Shown here: one piece after another, positions 17,576-24,786 of the stretch | Layout of the letters: the number at the start of each line of letters is the position of its first letter | Numbering within the stretch: position 1 is the first letter of the stretch | Source: Robertmurraya siralis | GTDB taxonomy: Bacteria > Bacillota > Bacilli > Bacillales > Cytobacillaceae | DNA length: 64,000 nt | Assembly: GCF_005502275.1 (NCBI RefSeq) | Contig: NZ_SWLZ01000005.1 | Coordinates: forward strand, 186,001 to 250,000 | Direction: 5' to 3' | Notes under the pieces: model-generated | Told to the model about the DNA's origin: nothing | What the model saw: only the letters and a program-made list of their open reading frames with translations | Database searches by the model: none | Program-made: the position numbers and the translations under genes

Positions 17576-18781
17576 ATGCGTGTTACTCAATCAATGCTTT
17601 CAAACAGTAATCTGAAATATATTAGTCAAAACTATAATCAATTAGCCAGGCTGCAGGATCAGCTTATAACAGGAAAGAAGATTACGAGACCATCGGATGA
17701 TCCTGTTATTGCGATGAAAGGGATGCGTTATCGAACTGATTTGGTTGAAGTTGACCAGTTCCGCCGTAATTTAAATGAAGGCTTTAACTGGATGGATAAT
17801 GCGGATTCAGCTCTTGATGAAACAAACTTAGTTTTGCAAAGAATACGTGAACTGGTTGTACAAGCTTCTAACGATAGCTATGAGGAAGAGGCGCGTAAAA
17901 ATATTGAAAAAGAGATTAGTAGCTTGCAAGCGCATATTGTCGCGCTAGCGAATACAAAGATTGGGGAAAATTACATTTTCAACGGAACGGATACAGTCTC
18001 AAGTCCTATTAATGAAAACCAATTTAATGTCGATTTTACTAAATTTGCGAGCGATCTTGCCAATGTGGATGATTATGTGATTAGCTACAAGGGAAAAACG
18101 TATAAATATGATTCTACGAACGGTGATGTGACAACATTTACGGTTCAGCCTGACATTAAGTATAAAACGATTGATGCTAATGGAAATGAGATCGAAGAAA
18201 CGGGCCCGCCAGCCACGATTTCGATTGATACATCTACAACACCACCATCGATTAAACAGTTTCAACTAGAAGAGCAAGAGGGTCTCAATGGTGCGGTGAT
18301 TGGAAGCACCAGAGATTTAGAAGTAAATGATCTCGTTGTTTCCAACATAGGAGCGATTTCCTCCAACACGCAAAAAGTTGAAATTGAGGTCATGAAGGGT
18401 GTTAAAATTCCAATTAACGTTAATTCACAAGATGTATTTTCTATAGAGATGTTTAGTGGCTTAGAATCCATTAAAAAGATGTTAACAGACCCAGAAACCA
18501 CAGGTGAAGAAATTACAAAAGCACTTGACTCGATTGATAGCTATCTTAATAATATTGTTTCAACACGAGCAGAGCTAGGGGCTCAAATCAATCGAGCTGA
18601 GATGGTGGACAGCCGCCTTCTTGATCAGAGAGTAATTGCGAAAAATACGATATCTACTAATGAGGACATGGATTTTGAAGAAGCCATCATTAACCTAACT
18701 ATTCAAGAAAGTATCCATCGTGCTTCCCTTGCGGCTGGGGCCAGAATCATTCAGCCAACATTAATGGACTTTCTACGCTAA
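17576..18781 (+). CDS. flgL: Flagellar hook-associated protein FlgL (enlarged)
   Basis: Second junction protein, linking FlgK to the filament. It has 401 residues against about 298 in B. subtilis. It begins MRVTQSMLSNSNLKYIS and has LITGKKITRPSDDPVIA, the flagellin-like N-domain; the end EEAIINLTIQESIHRASLAAGARIIQPTLMDFL is the C-domain (described in part). The extra ~100 residues lie in the middle (about 145-270). The in-frame ATG at 17570 lies only one base after the GGTAGGTG site, so I use 17576. Confidence 0.96.
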   Translation: MRVTQSMLSNSNLKYISQNYNQLARLQDQLITGKKITRPSDDPVIAMKGMRYRTDLVEVDQFRRNLNEGFNWMDNADSALDETNLVLQRIRELVVQASNDSYEEEARKNIEKEISSLQAHIVALANTKIGENYIFNGTDTVSSPINENQFNVDFTKFASDLANVDDYVISYKGKTYKYDSTNGDVTTFTVQPDIKYKTIDANGNEIEETGPPATISIDTSTTPPSIKQFQLEEQEGLNGAVIGSTRDLEVNDLVVSNIGAISSNTQKVEIEVMKGVKIPINVNSQDVFSIEMFSGLESIKKMLTDPETTGEEITKALDSIDSYLNNIVSTRAELGAQINRAEMVDSRLLDQRVIAKNTISTNEDMDFEEAIINLTIQESIHRASLAAGARIIQPTLMDFLR

Positions 18782-18809
18782 GCTATTCCTTCGGGGGTAG
18801 CTTTTTTTA
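18780..18809 (+). terminator. Terminator after flgL
   Basis: AGCTATTCC and GGGGTAGCT arms closed by a stable TTCG tetraloop, followed by TTTTTTT. It begins at the flgL stop. Confidence 0.9.
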
Positions 18810-18811
18810 AA

Positions 18812-18950
18812 GGGCTTTGTTGATACAATGATTTTTCGCTCATTTCGTGTGAAATCATGGTTTCGCCCCCCTTTCAGTTAAATTGAAAGGCGAAAAGATG
18901 AGTCAAATATGAATATCGCCTCATATAGCAATGCTTTTTTAAAATAAAAC
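18812..18950. repeat. Dispersed hairpin repeat, copy D (inverted orientation)
   Basis: Contains GATTTTTCGCTCATTTCGTG (18830-18849), the reverse complement of the right side of copy C. The hairpin CCTTTCAGTTAAATTGAAAGG spans about 18870-18890. It lacks the 24-bp stem of copy C. Confidence 0.75.
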
Positions 18951-19015
18951 GAAGGTTTTAATTGTTACCATCTTTAGCTAAAATAGAATTATAAATCCTT
19001 AAGGGAGGACTAGCG

Positions 19016-19597
19016 ATGAAGCTACCTCGATTAGAAATTGATAGTCAGCTCGCTTATTTAGGTCTAAATAAGAGCCGATCAACAATTGAAATAAGGCAGC
19101 CTAAAGCTGATATGAGTCTGAATCAACCGCAGCCGGAAGTAGAATACATGAAGACGGACAGTAAATTGGAAATTGACCAGACGGAAGCTTTTGCTGATGC
19201 CAACTTAAAGAATCCGCTAAGAGTGGTGAAAGAGTGGGCAGCAAAGGCAAAACAAAAGGCCCTTCAAAGCATTGCCGAGAATGCAGTAGAAGGGAATCGT
19301 CTCATGAGGATTGAAGGTCAGCGCAAAAGTGCCATTCCAGAGATTGCCCGGGAGAACAGTGAACCTGACCAAATGCAGTTTAATATTGGGTATATGCCCT
19401 CCTCGGCTGATAAGGTGAAATTCAGCTATCAGCCATCAACGATAGAGATAAAAGTACATAGAGGAAATTTCAATATTGATATTAAACCGAATGAACCTAT
19501 CATTAAATACAACCCAGGAAACCTGCAGATTTACTTAAAACAAAAGGCATCCATGCAAATAAGAGCGGTGGGAGCCGCCCTCGACCAAAAAATCTAG
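19016..19597 (+). CDS. yviE: YviE family (DUF6470) protein
   Basis: 193 residues, matching YviE by position and by composition. The start MKLPRLEIDSQLAYLGL continues with STIEIRQPKADMSL, and the end alternates short beta strands with Pro/Asn turns (VHRGNFNIDIKPNEPIIKYN). Its function is unknown. It is always found before fliW in Bacillus flagellar clusters. AAGGGAGGA precedes the ATG, and fliW starts 15 bases after the stop. Confidence 0.88.
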   Translation: MKLPRLEIDSQLAYLGLNKSRSTIEIRQPKADMSLNQPQPEVEYMKTDSKLEIDQTEAFADANLKNPLRVVKEWAAKAKQKALQSIAENAVEGNRLMRIEGQRKSAIPEIARENSEPDQMQFNIGYMPSSADKVKFSYQPSTIEIKVHRGNFNIDIKPNEPIIKYNPGNLQIYLKQKASMQIRAVGAALDQKI

Positions 19598-19612
19598 AAG
19601 TGGTGACGAAAA

Positions 19613-20062
19613 ATGAAAATTGCAACGAAGTATCATGGTGAAATCGAAATTGATCAAGCGAATATCATTCACTTTAATAGCGGTATACCTAGCTTTTTAG
19701 AAGAAAAACAGTTTTACGTATTACCATTTGCAGATGATGGACCTTTCTTTATATTACAATCGATTCAAACACCAAGTCTTGCATTTGTGATCGTGAGTCC
19801 ATTTGAGTTTTTTCCAGGATATGAACTAAAGTTGCCGGAGCATGTAGTAGAAGCTCTGGAAATCGCGCAAGCAGAGGATGTTGCAACATTTGTTATTCTT
19901 ACAGTTCAGGAACCCTTCCAAAACACAACTGCGAACCTGCAAGGTCCTATAGTGATCAACAATAAGAAAAAATTAGGGAAGCAAGTGATTCTTAGTGACA
20001 GCTCCTACACGACGAAGCATCTTTTAGTCCAAACTGCAGCAGCAACCGGTAAGGAGGGCTAA
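19613..20062 (+). CDS. fliW: Flagellar assembly factor FliW
   Basis: 149 residues with family landmarks: the start KIATKYHGEIEI, then IHFNSGIPSFLEEKQFYVLPF, FVIVSPFEFFPGYE and a LQGPIVINNKKKLGKQVILSD end. FliW binds both flagellin and CsrA. When free flagellin is exported, FliW is released and removes CsrA from the hag leader. csrA follows three bases after the stop, and the CsrA-responsive hag leader lies just beyond, so the whole homeostatic switch is in one 1-kb stretch. Confidence 0.96.
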   Translation: MKIATKYHGEIEIDQANIIHFNSGIPSFLEEKQFYVLPFADDGPFFILQSIQTPSLAFVIVSPFEFFPGYELKLPEHVVEALEIAQAEDVATFVILTVQEPFQNTTANLQGPIVINNKKKLGKQVILSDSSYTTKHLLVQTAAATGKEG

Positions 20063-20065
20063 ACA

Positions 20066-20296
20066 ATGCTTGTACTTACAAGGAAACTTAACCAAGCGAT
20101 TCAAATCGGCGATGACATCGAAATCAAAATTCTTTCTGTTGATGGTGAACAAATTAAAATTGGTATCAACGCCCCCAAAAATGTCGAAATTCATCGAAAA
20201 GAAGTATATTTGGCAATTCAAGAAGAAAACTCGCAGGCCATAGACACAACAATGGATCTTTTGACAAAATTCTCCGATCAACTAAAAAATAAATAA
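20066..20296 (+). CDS. csrA: CsrA translational regulator
   Basis: 76-residue RNA-binding protein with the invariant [20 protein letters not shown] start and the [17 protein letters not shown] segment that lines the RNA-binding face. The dimer binds GGA motifs in hairpin loops and blocks ribosomes. AAGGAGG precedes the start, inside the fliW stop region. The immediate target is probably hag, whose leader carries two GGA sites. Confidence 0.97.
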   Translation: MLVLTRKLNQAIQIGDDIEIKILSVDGEQIKIGINAPKNVEIHRKEVYLAIQEENSQAIDTTMDLLTKFSDQLKNK

Positions 20297-20313
20297 AAAA
20301 ATGAAATTAACCC

Positions 20314-20340
20314 TTCACAACCTAAGAAAAATGTCGATAT
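20314..20340 (+). promoter_or_regulatory. Sigma-D promoter of hag
   Basis: GTCGATAT at 20333-20340 is the -10 element. The -35 position at 15-base spacing reads TTCA. The same GAAAAATGTCGATAT string recurs at 21543-21557 before the next gene. Confidence 0.7.
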
Positions 20341-20352
20341 AATGGTTGTAAC

Positions 20353-20440
20353 CAATCTAGTCATTCGGGCGGCCGACCAAATGACTAGATTGAACATACA
20401 AAACCACATGGATGTGGGATAAAACCATTTCAAGGAGGAA
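20353..20440 (+). promoter_or_regulatory. hag leader: stabilising stem and CsrA sites
   Basis: A perfect 13-bp stem (CAATCTAGTCATT 20353-20365 with AATGACTAGATTG 20380-20392) sits at the 5' end of the transcript. A second small hairpin, CCACA-TGGA-TGTGG (20404-20417), shows GGA in its loop, the classic CsrA target. A second GGA lies in the AAGGAGGA ribosome binding site (20432-20439). This mirrors the two-site CsrA arrangement of B. subtilis hag. Confidence 0.8.
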
Positions 20441-20447
20441 CTTATAC

Positions 20448-21407
20448 ATGATTATCAACACTAACGTTTCAGCGTTAAACACTTACCGTCAAATGGGTGT
20501 TAACAACAACGCTGGTGCAAAAGCTATGGAAAAATTATCTTCAGGTCTTCGTATCAACCGTGCTGGTGACGATGCTGCAGGTCTAGCAATTTCTGAAAAA
20601 ATGCGTGCGCAAGTACGTGGTTTAGATCAAGCGAGCCGCAACTCTCAAGACGGTATTTCCATGATCCAAACTGCTGAAGGTGCATTACAAGAAACACAAA
20701 ACATTCTACAACGTATGCGTGAGCTTGCTACTCAAGCAGCGAACGATACAAACGTTGATGTTGACCGTAATGAGATCCAAAAAGAAATCAACGAGTTAAC
20801 TTCAGAAATTAACCGTATTGCTAACACAACTGAATTCAACACTCAAAAAATGTTAAATACAAGTGGTGCTGGTTTTACTGCTACTTTCCAAGTTGGTGCT
20901 AACAATGGTCAAAGCATGTCTATCAAAATTTATGATATGAGTGCTAAAGCTCTAGGACTTGAAGGTACTGCAAATGGTAATCATGCTGAAGGTGCATCTC
21001 TTGCTTCTGGAAGATTGAATGTTGGAACTGGAGCTGTAGATGGAGCTGTTTATGCGGCGGCAAGCGGAGTTACTAACGGAACAGATAGCACTGCTCAAGG
21101 AGCAGCATTAAGTGTTGCTTCTCATGAAGATGCTGCGGCAGCAATTGAAGTTATCAATAGTGCTATTGAAGCTGTATCTGCTCAACGTTCTAATCTTGGT
21201 GCATACCAAAACCGTTTAGAGCACACGATTTCTAACTTAAATAACTCTTCTGAAAACCTATCTGCTGCTGAATCTCGTATTCGCGATGTAGATATGGCGA
21301 AAGAGGTAATGGAAATGACGCGTGCAAACATCTTAGGACAAGCTTCCCAAGCAATGCTTGCTCAAGCAAACCAAAAGCCTCAATCAGTATTACAATTACT
21401 TCAATAA
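20448..21407 (+). CDS. hag: Flagellin Hag
   Basis: Main flagellin, 319 residues. N-domain: INTNVSALNTYRQMG then [21 protein letters not shown]-domain: NRLEHTISNL, AESRIRDVDMAKEVMEMTR and QANQKPQSVLQLLQ. The Ala/Gly-rich centre (about residues 165-235) is short, so the filament should be plain apart from glycans. The frame is open from 20412, but the ATG at 20448 has AAGGAGGA eight bases ahead. Codon choice is that of a very highly expressed gene. It is the probable substrate of the glycosylation island that follows. Confidence 0.98.
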   Translation: MIINTNVSALNTYRQMGVNNNAGAKAMEKLSSGLRINRAGDDAAGLAISEKMRAQVRGLDQASRNSQDGISMIQTAEGALQETQNILQRMRELATQAANDTNVDVDRNEIQKEINELTSEINRIANTTEFNTQKMLNTSGAGFTATFQVGANNGQSMSIKIYDMSAKALGLEGTANGNHAEGASLASGRLNVGTGAVDGAVYAAASGVTNGTDSTAQGAALSVASHEDAAAAIEVINSAIEAVSAQRSNLGAYQNRLEHTISNLNNSSENLSAAESRIRDVDMAKEVMEMTRANILGQASQAMLAQANQKPQSVLQLLQ

Positions 21408-21420
21408 TTAATTATTTGAA

Positions 21421-21453
21421 TTCCCCGGGCGAAATTTCGTCTGGGGTTTTTTG
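21421..21453 (+). terminator. Terminator after hag
   Basis: CCCCGGGCGAAA pairs with TTTCGTCTGGGG in part (a mismatch and G-U pairs near the tip), then TTTTTT. Confidence 0.88.
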
Positions 21454-21530
21454 TGCTTCATTTTTTAAATTAAAAAATTCTTAAATTTTTTCAATAAGAT
21501 AACTACCAATAATTCCCTTATCAAGTCGTC

Positions 21531-21557
21531 TTAACATTTGTTGAAAAATGTCGATAT
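21531..21557 (+). promoter_or_regulatory. Sigma-D promoter of the unknown gene at 21589
   Basis: TTAA (21531-21534), 15-base spacer, GTCGATAT (21550-21557), 31 bases before the ATG. It shares the AAAAATGTCGATAT string with the hag promoter. Confidence 0.75.
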
Positions 21558-21588
21558 TATAAGTATCTAATTAGACGGAGGAACGATA

Positions 21589-22176
21589 ATGAAATTAACG
21601 ATATTAGATCAAATATACATGTTTGACAACGAAACAAATGTAACTGAAAAAATTATTGAAAAAATTAATAGTATTATCTCTGAAAAGAACTTGTTTTTCA
21701 GCCATTTAATCATTGATGGTCAAGAAGTATACGAGGATCATGAGGAATATATGCTAGCTAAAATAGAAGATGTTAAAGAAATAGAGGCGATAGTAAAAAC
21801 AGTGCAAGAGCTTATTGATGACGTACTGATTACGTTAGATGATTATACTAGTCGAGCAATTCCTGAAATCAAAAGGCTTGTTAATGAATTTTACCAAATT
21901 CCATCTGAAAATACATGGCTCTCATTAACTTATTTATTAGATGGGATAGATTGGCTTTACCAATCATTGAAAAAAATTGATCAAATAAAACATTCCATTG
22001 TGAATTGGGGAAAATTTGTAAAAAGTATTGCTGTTTTCGAGGTGGAATTACCGAACTTAATGGAAGCAATAGAAAATAAAGATTCAATCCTGATAGCAGA
22101 CATTATTCAATATGAAATTTTACCTCAATTTGAGATTATTAATGGCGAGACTAAGAAAAATTTTGCAGTGAAATAA
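21589..22176 (+). CDS. Unknown helical protein in the flagellin glycosylation locus
   Basis: 195 residues that I do not recognise as a named family. The first ~45 residues (LTILDQIYMFDNETNVTEK, then FFSHLIIDGQEVYEDHEEY) look like a small alpha/beta unit; the rest is acidic and helical (about 60-195). There is no signal peptide or membrane segment, so it is presumably cytoplasmic. It has its own sigma-D promoter and an ACGGAGGAACG ribosome site. It opens the glycosylation island, and the next gene follows 22 bases downstream. A chaperone or adaptor between flagellin and the Maf transferase is possible but only inference. Confidence 0.8.
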   Translation: MKLTILDQIYMFDNETNVTEKIIEKINSIISEKNLFFSHLIIDGQEVYEDHEEYMLAKIEDVKEIEAIVKTVQELIDDVLITLDDYTSRAIPEIKRLVNEFYQIPSENTWLSLTYLLDGIDWLYQSLKKIDQIKHSIVNWGKFVKSIAVFEVELPNLMEAIENKDSILIADIIQYEILPQFEIINGETKKNFAVK

Positions 22177-22198
22177 ATCCAATGAAGTAGGTAAGATA

Positions 22199-23215
22199 AT
22201 GCGGACAACTATGTATAAGAATAAAAACATTTTAATAATAGGTGGAACGGGCACTATCGGGCGCAGGTTGACAAAAAAATTGCTTGAACAGAACCCGAAA
22301 GTAATCCGAATTTTTAGCAGGGATGAATATAAGCAGTTTGAAATGCAACAAGAGCTTCATAGACATAAAAATATTAGATATTTAATCGGCGATGTCCGCG
22401 ATGAAAATCGACTGTTGAGGGCAATGGAGGATATTGATTATGTTTTCCATTTAGCAGCAATGAAGCAAGTTCCTGCTTGTGAATATAATCCTTTCGAAGC
22501 GGTTCAAACAAATGTGTTAGGGACGCAAAATGTTATTCAGGCCGCATTGACAACAAATGTTAAAAAGGTTCTCTTTACTAGTACCGACAAGGCAATTGCC
22601 CCAACAAACACTTATGGGGCAACTAAGTTAACCGCTGAAAGATTAATATCGGCGGCACAATACCAAAAAGGACCAAAGCAAACTATATTTAGCTCAGTAC
22701 GGTTTGGGAATGTCATGGGGTCAAGAGGTTCAGTCATTCCCCTATTTATTAAACAAATATTAAAAGAGAATAAAATAACGGTGACGGACGCCAACATGTT
22801 GAGATATATGATGACCTCAACCGAAGCAATAAATCTAATTCTTGAAGCAAATGAAATGGCTAAGGGCGGAGAAGTGTTTGTCTTAAAGATGCCAATTATT
22901 AAATTATGTGATCTTGTTGATGTTCTAATAGAAGAGGTAACTCAAAAGTATAACTTATCAAAAGCTGTTGCAATCAAACAAATCGGTATTCGTCCAGGCG
23001 AGAAAATGTTTGAAGAATTAATGACTGAAGATGAAGTTAGAGTGGGCTTAGAAACGAGCAATATGTATATTATTCAGGCACCTTATGTTGGGGGCCATTC
23101 GTACAAGGATGCCCATCCAATTCATAATCCTCCTCGTGTTAGAGAGGATGCTGCCATTGATAAAGAAACATTAAGAAGCTGGATTTTAGAAGAAGGACTC
23201 GTGGACAATCAATAG
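22199..23215 (+). CDS. pseB: PseB-like UDP-GlcNAc 4,6-dehydratase (inverting)
   Basis: Extended SDR enzyme of the PseB/CapD group, 338 residues. It has the nucleotide-binding GGTGTIGRRL near residue 16 and the signature STDKAIAPTNTYGATK, with the Asp-Lys pair and the Tyr-x3-Lys catalytic set. In pseudaminic acid synthesis this is step one: UDP-GlcNAc is dehydrated and epimerised at C5 to the 4-keto-6-deoxy sugar used by PseC. The ATG at 22199 has a weak AGGTAAG site; the internal ATG at 22211 is an alternative. A Pal-type role, as in some Bacillus pathways, cannot be excluded. Confidence 0.82.
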   Translation: MRTTMYKNKNILIIGGTGTIGRRLTKKLLEQNPKVIRIFSRDEYKQFEMQQELHRHKNIRYLIGDVRDENRLLRAMEDIDYVFHLAAMKQVPACEYNPFEAVQTNVLGTQNVIQAALTTNVKKVLFTSTDKAIAPTNTYGATKLTAERLISAAQYQKGPKQTIFSSVRFGNVMGSRGSVIPLFIKQILKENKITVTDANMLRYMMTSTEAINLILEANEMAKGGEVFVLKMPIIKLCDLVDVLIEEVTQKYNLSKAVAIKQIGIRPGEKMFEELMTEDEVRVGLETSNMYIIQAPYVGGHSYKDAHPIHNPPRVREDAAIDKETLRSWILEEGLVDNQ

Positions 23216-23445
23216 TTCTTCATGTGAGGGATTGTCCGGAGAAGAACGGAATGGACATTGTCCGAAATAATAGGTTTCGAGTAAACCACTTATTCACACA
23301 GATTAAGCCCTATCGTTTATAAAAGCTGTCTGTTCTAAGCAAAAGGTTAAACTACTATAATGATTTTGCTTTAATCGAGATGCTTTGAAAGTGAAAACCG
23401 TTATTGAAGTTCTGGAGAATTTAATAAAATTTGCAGGTGAAAAAA

Positions 23446-24786
23446 ATGAAGATTGCAATCATTGGGACAGGTTATGTTGGACTTGTAACCGGCGTATGTC
23501 TTGCGGAGATCGGTCATGATGTTACATGTATTGATATAGATGAACAGAAGGTTAAAAAACTAGGCAGTGGAATATCTCCTATTTATGAACCCGGTTTAGA
23601 GGAGCTGTTAAAGAAAAACATATCTGACAAAAAACTGCGGTTTACTTTAAGTCATGAAATAGGACTCGATGATGCAGACGCAGTTTATCTTGCCGTAGAT
23701 ACGCCGCAAAGTGAGGATGGATCAGCGGACTTAACTTATATTTTGCAGGCAGCCAAGGATATTGCGAGACATTTAAAAAGCAATATCGTAGTTATTACAA
23801 AAAGTACAGTACCTGTTGGAACAAACAGAACTATTAAGAAAACAATTATCGAACATCTTCAGGTAAATGTGGAAGTAGAAATAGTTTCGAATCCCGAGTT
23901 TTTAAGAGAAGGTCATGCAATATTTGACACTTTTCATGGGGACAGAATTGTCATTGGTGCAGATACAAAGGAAACTGCTAATTTTGTTGAAAGGATTTAC
24001 AATCCGTTTAACCTCCCTGTAGTACATACTGATATTGAGAGTGCTGAACTAATAAAATATGCTTCTAACGCATTTCTAGCAACTAAGATAAGTTTTATAA
24101 ATGAAATAGCAAATTTATGCGGAAAAGTTGGTGCGAATATAACAGACGTTTCAAAGGGCATGGGAATGGATCAACGAATTGGCCATGCTTTTTTAAATGC
24201 AGGTATAGGCTATGGGGGTTCTTGTTTTCCGAAAGATACGAATGCGTTGTTGCATATTGGACAAGAAAATGGCTATGAATTAGAAATCTTGAATAGTGTC
24301 ATTCATGTCAATGAAAAACAACCGTTAAAATTGGTAGAAAAAGTGCTTCGTAGATTTTCTAATTTGCAAGATAAAAAACTCGCTGTTCTTGGTCTTTCTT
24401 TTAAGCCTAATACTGATGATATGCGTAAGGCCCCTTCAATTAAGATTATTAATGAACTGATCAGTCATGGTGCTCAAATAGTAGCATATGATCCAATTGC
24501 AATGGAGAAGGCGAAATCAGTTCTTCCTTATGAGGTGCAATATAAAGATTCCTTTTATGAGGCTATAAAGGGAGCGGATGCTTGTCTATTTTTAACGGAA
24601 TGGGACGAGTTCAAAAAAATTGATCTGGCGAAAATGAAGCTATTAATGAAAACGGCAATTGTATTTGACGGGCGTTATTGTCTATCAATGGAAGAATTAC
24701 AAAAGCGTGGATTTGAATATTATACAGTTGATTCCGTCAGCAACTTAGATTTTCTGTTGAAGAGGGAGGCGATTTACTTATGGTAG
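23446..24786 (+). CDS. UDP-glucose 6-dehydrogenase
   Basis: UDP-sugar dehydrogenase of the Ugd/TuaD family, 446 residues, making UDP-glucuronate with NAD+. It has an N-terminal Rossmann fold (IAIIGTGYVGLVTGVCLAE), STVPVGT, the hinge GMGMDQRIG, the catalytic cysteine in GYGGSCFPKDTNAL near residue 260, and C-terminal LGLSFKPNTDDMRKAPS. I use the ATG at 23446 (AGGTGA ahead) rather than the upstream TTG. A uronic acid in the flagellin glycan would explain its place here. The Maf gene overlaps its stop. Confidence 0.93.
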   Translation: MKIAIIGTGYVGLVTGVCLAEIGHDVTCIDIDEQKVKKLGSGISPIYEPGLEELLKKNISDKKLRFTLSHEIGLDDADAVYLAVDTPQSEDGSADLTYILQAAKDIARHLKSNIVVITKSTVPVGTNRTIKKTIIEHLQVNVEVEIVSNPEFLREGHAIFDTFHGDRIVIGADTKETANFVERIYNPFNLPVVHTDIESAELIKYASNAFLATKISFINEIANLCGKVGANITDVSKGMGMDQRIGHAFLNAGIGYGGSCFPKDTNALLHIGQENGYELEILNSVIHVNEKQPLKLVEKVLRRFSNLQDKKLAVLGLSFKPNTDDMRKAPSIKIINELISHGAQIVAYDPIAMEKAKSVLPYEVQYKDSFYEAIKGADACLFLTEWDEFKKIDLAKMKLLMKTAIVFDGRYCLSMEELQKRGFEYYTVDSVSNLDFLLKREAIYLW

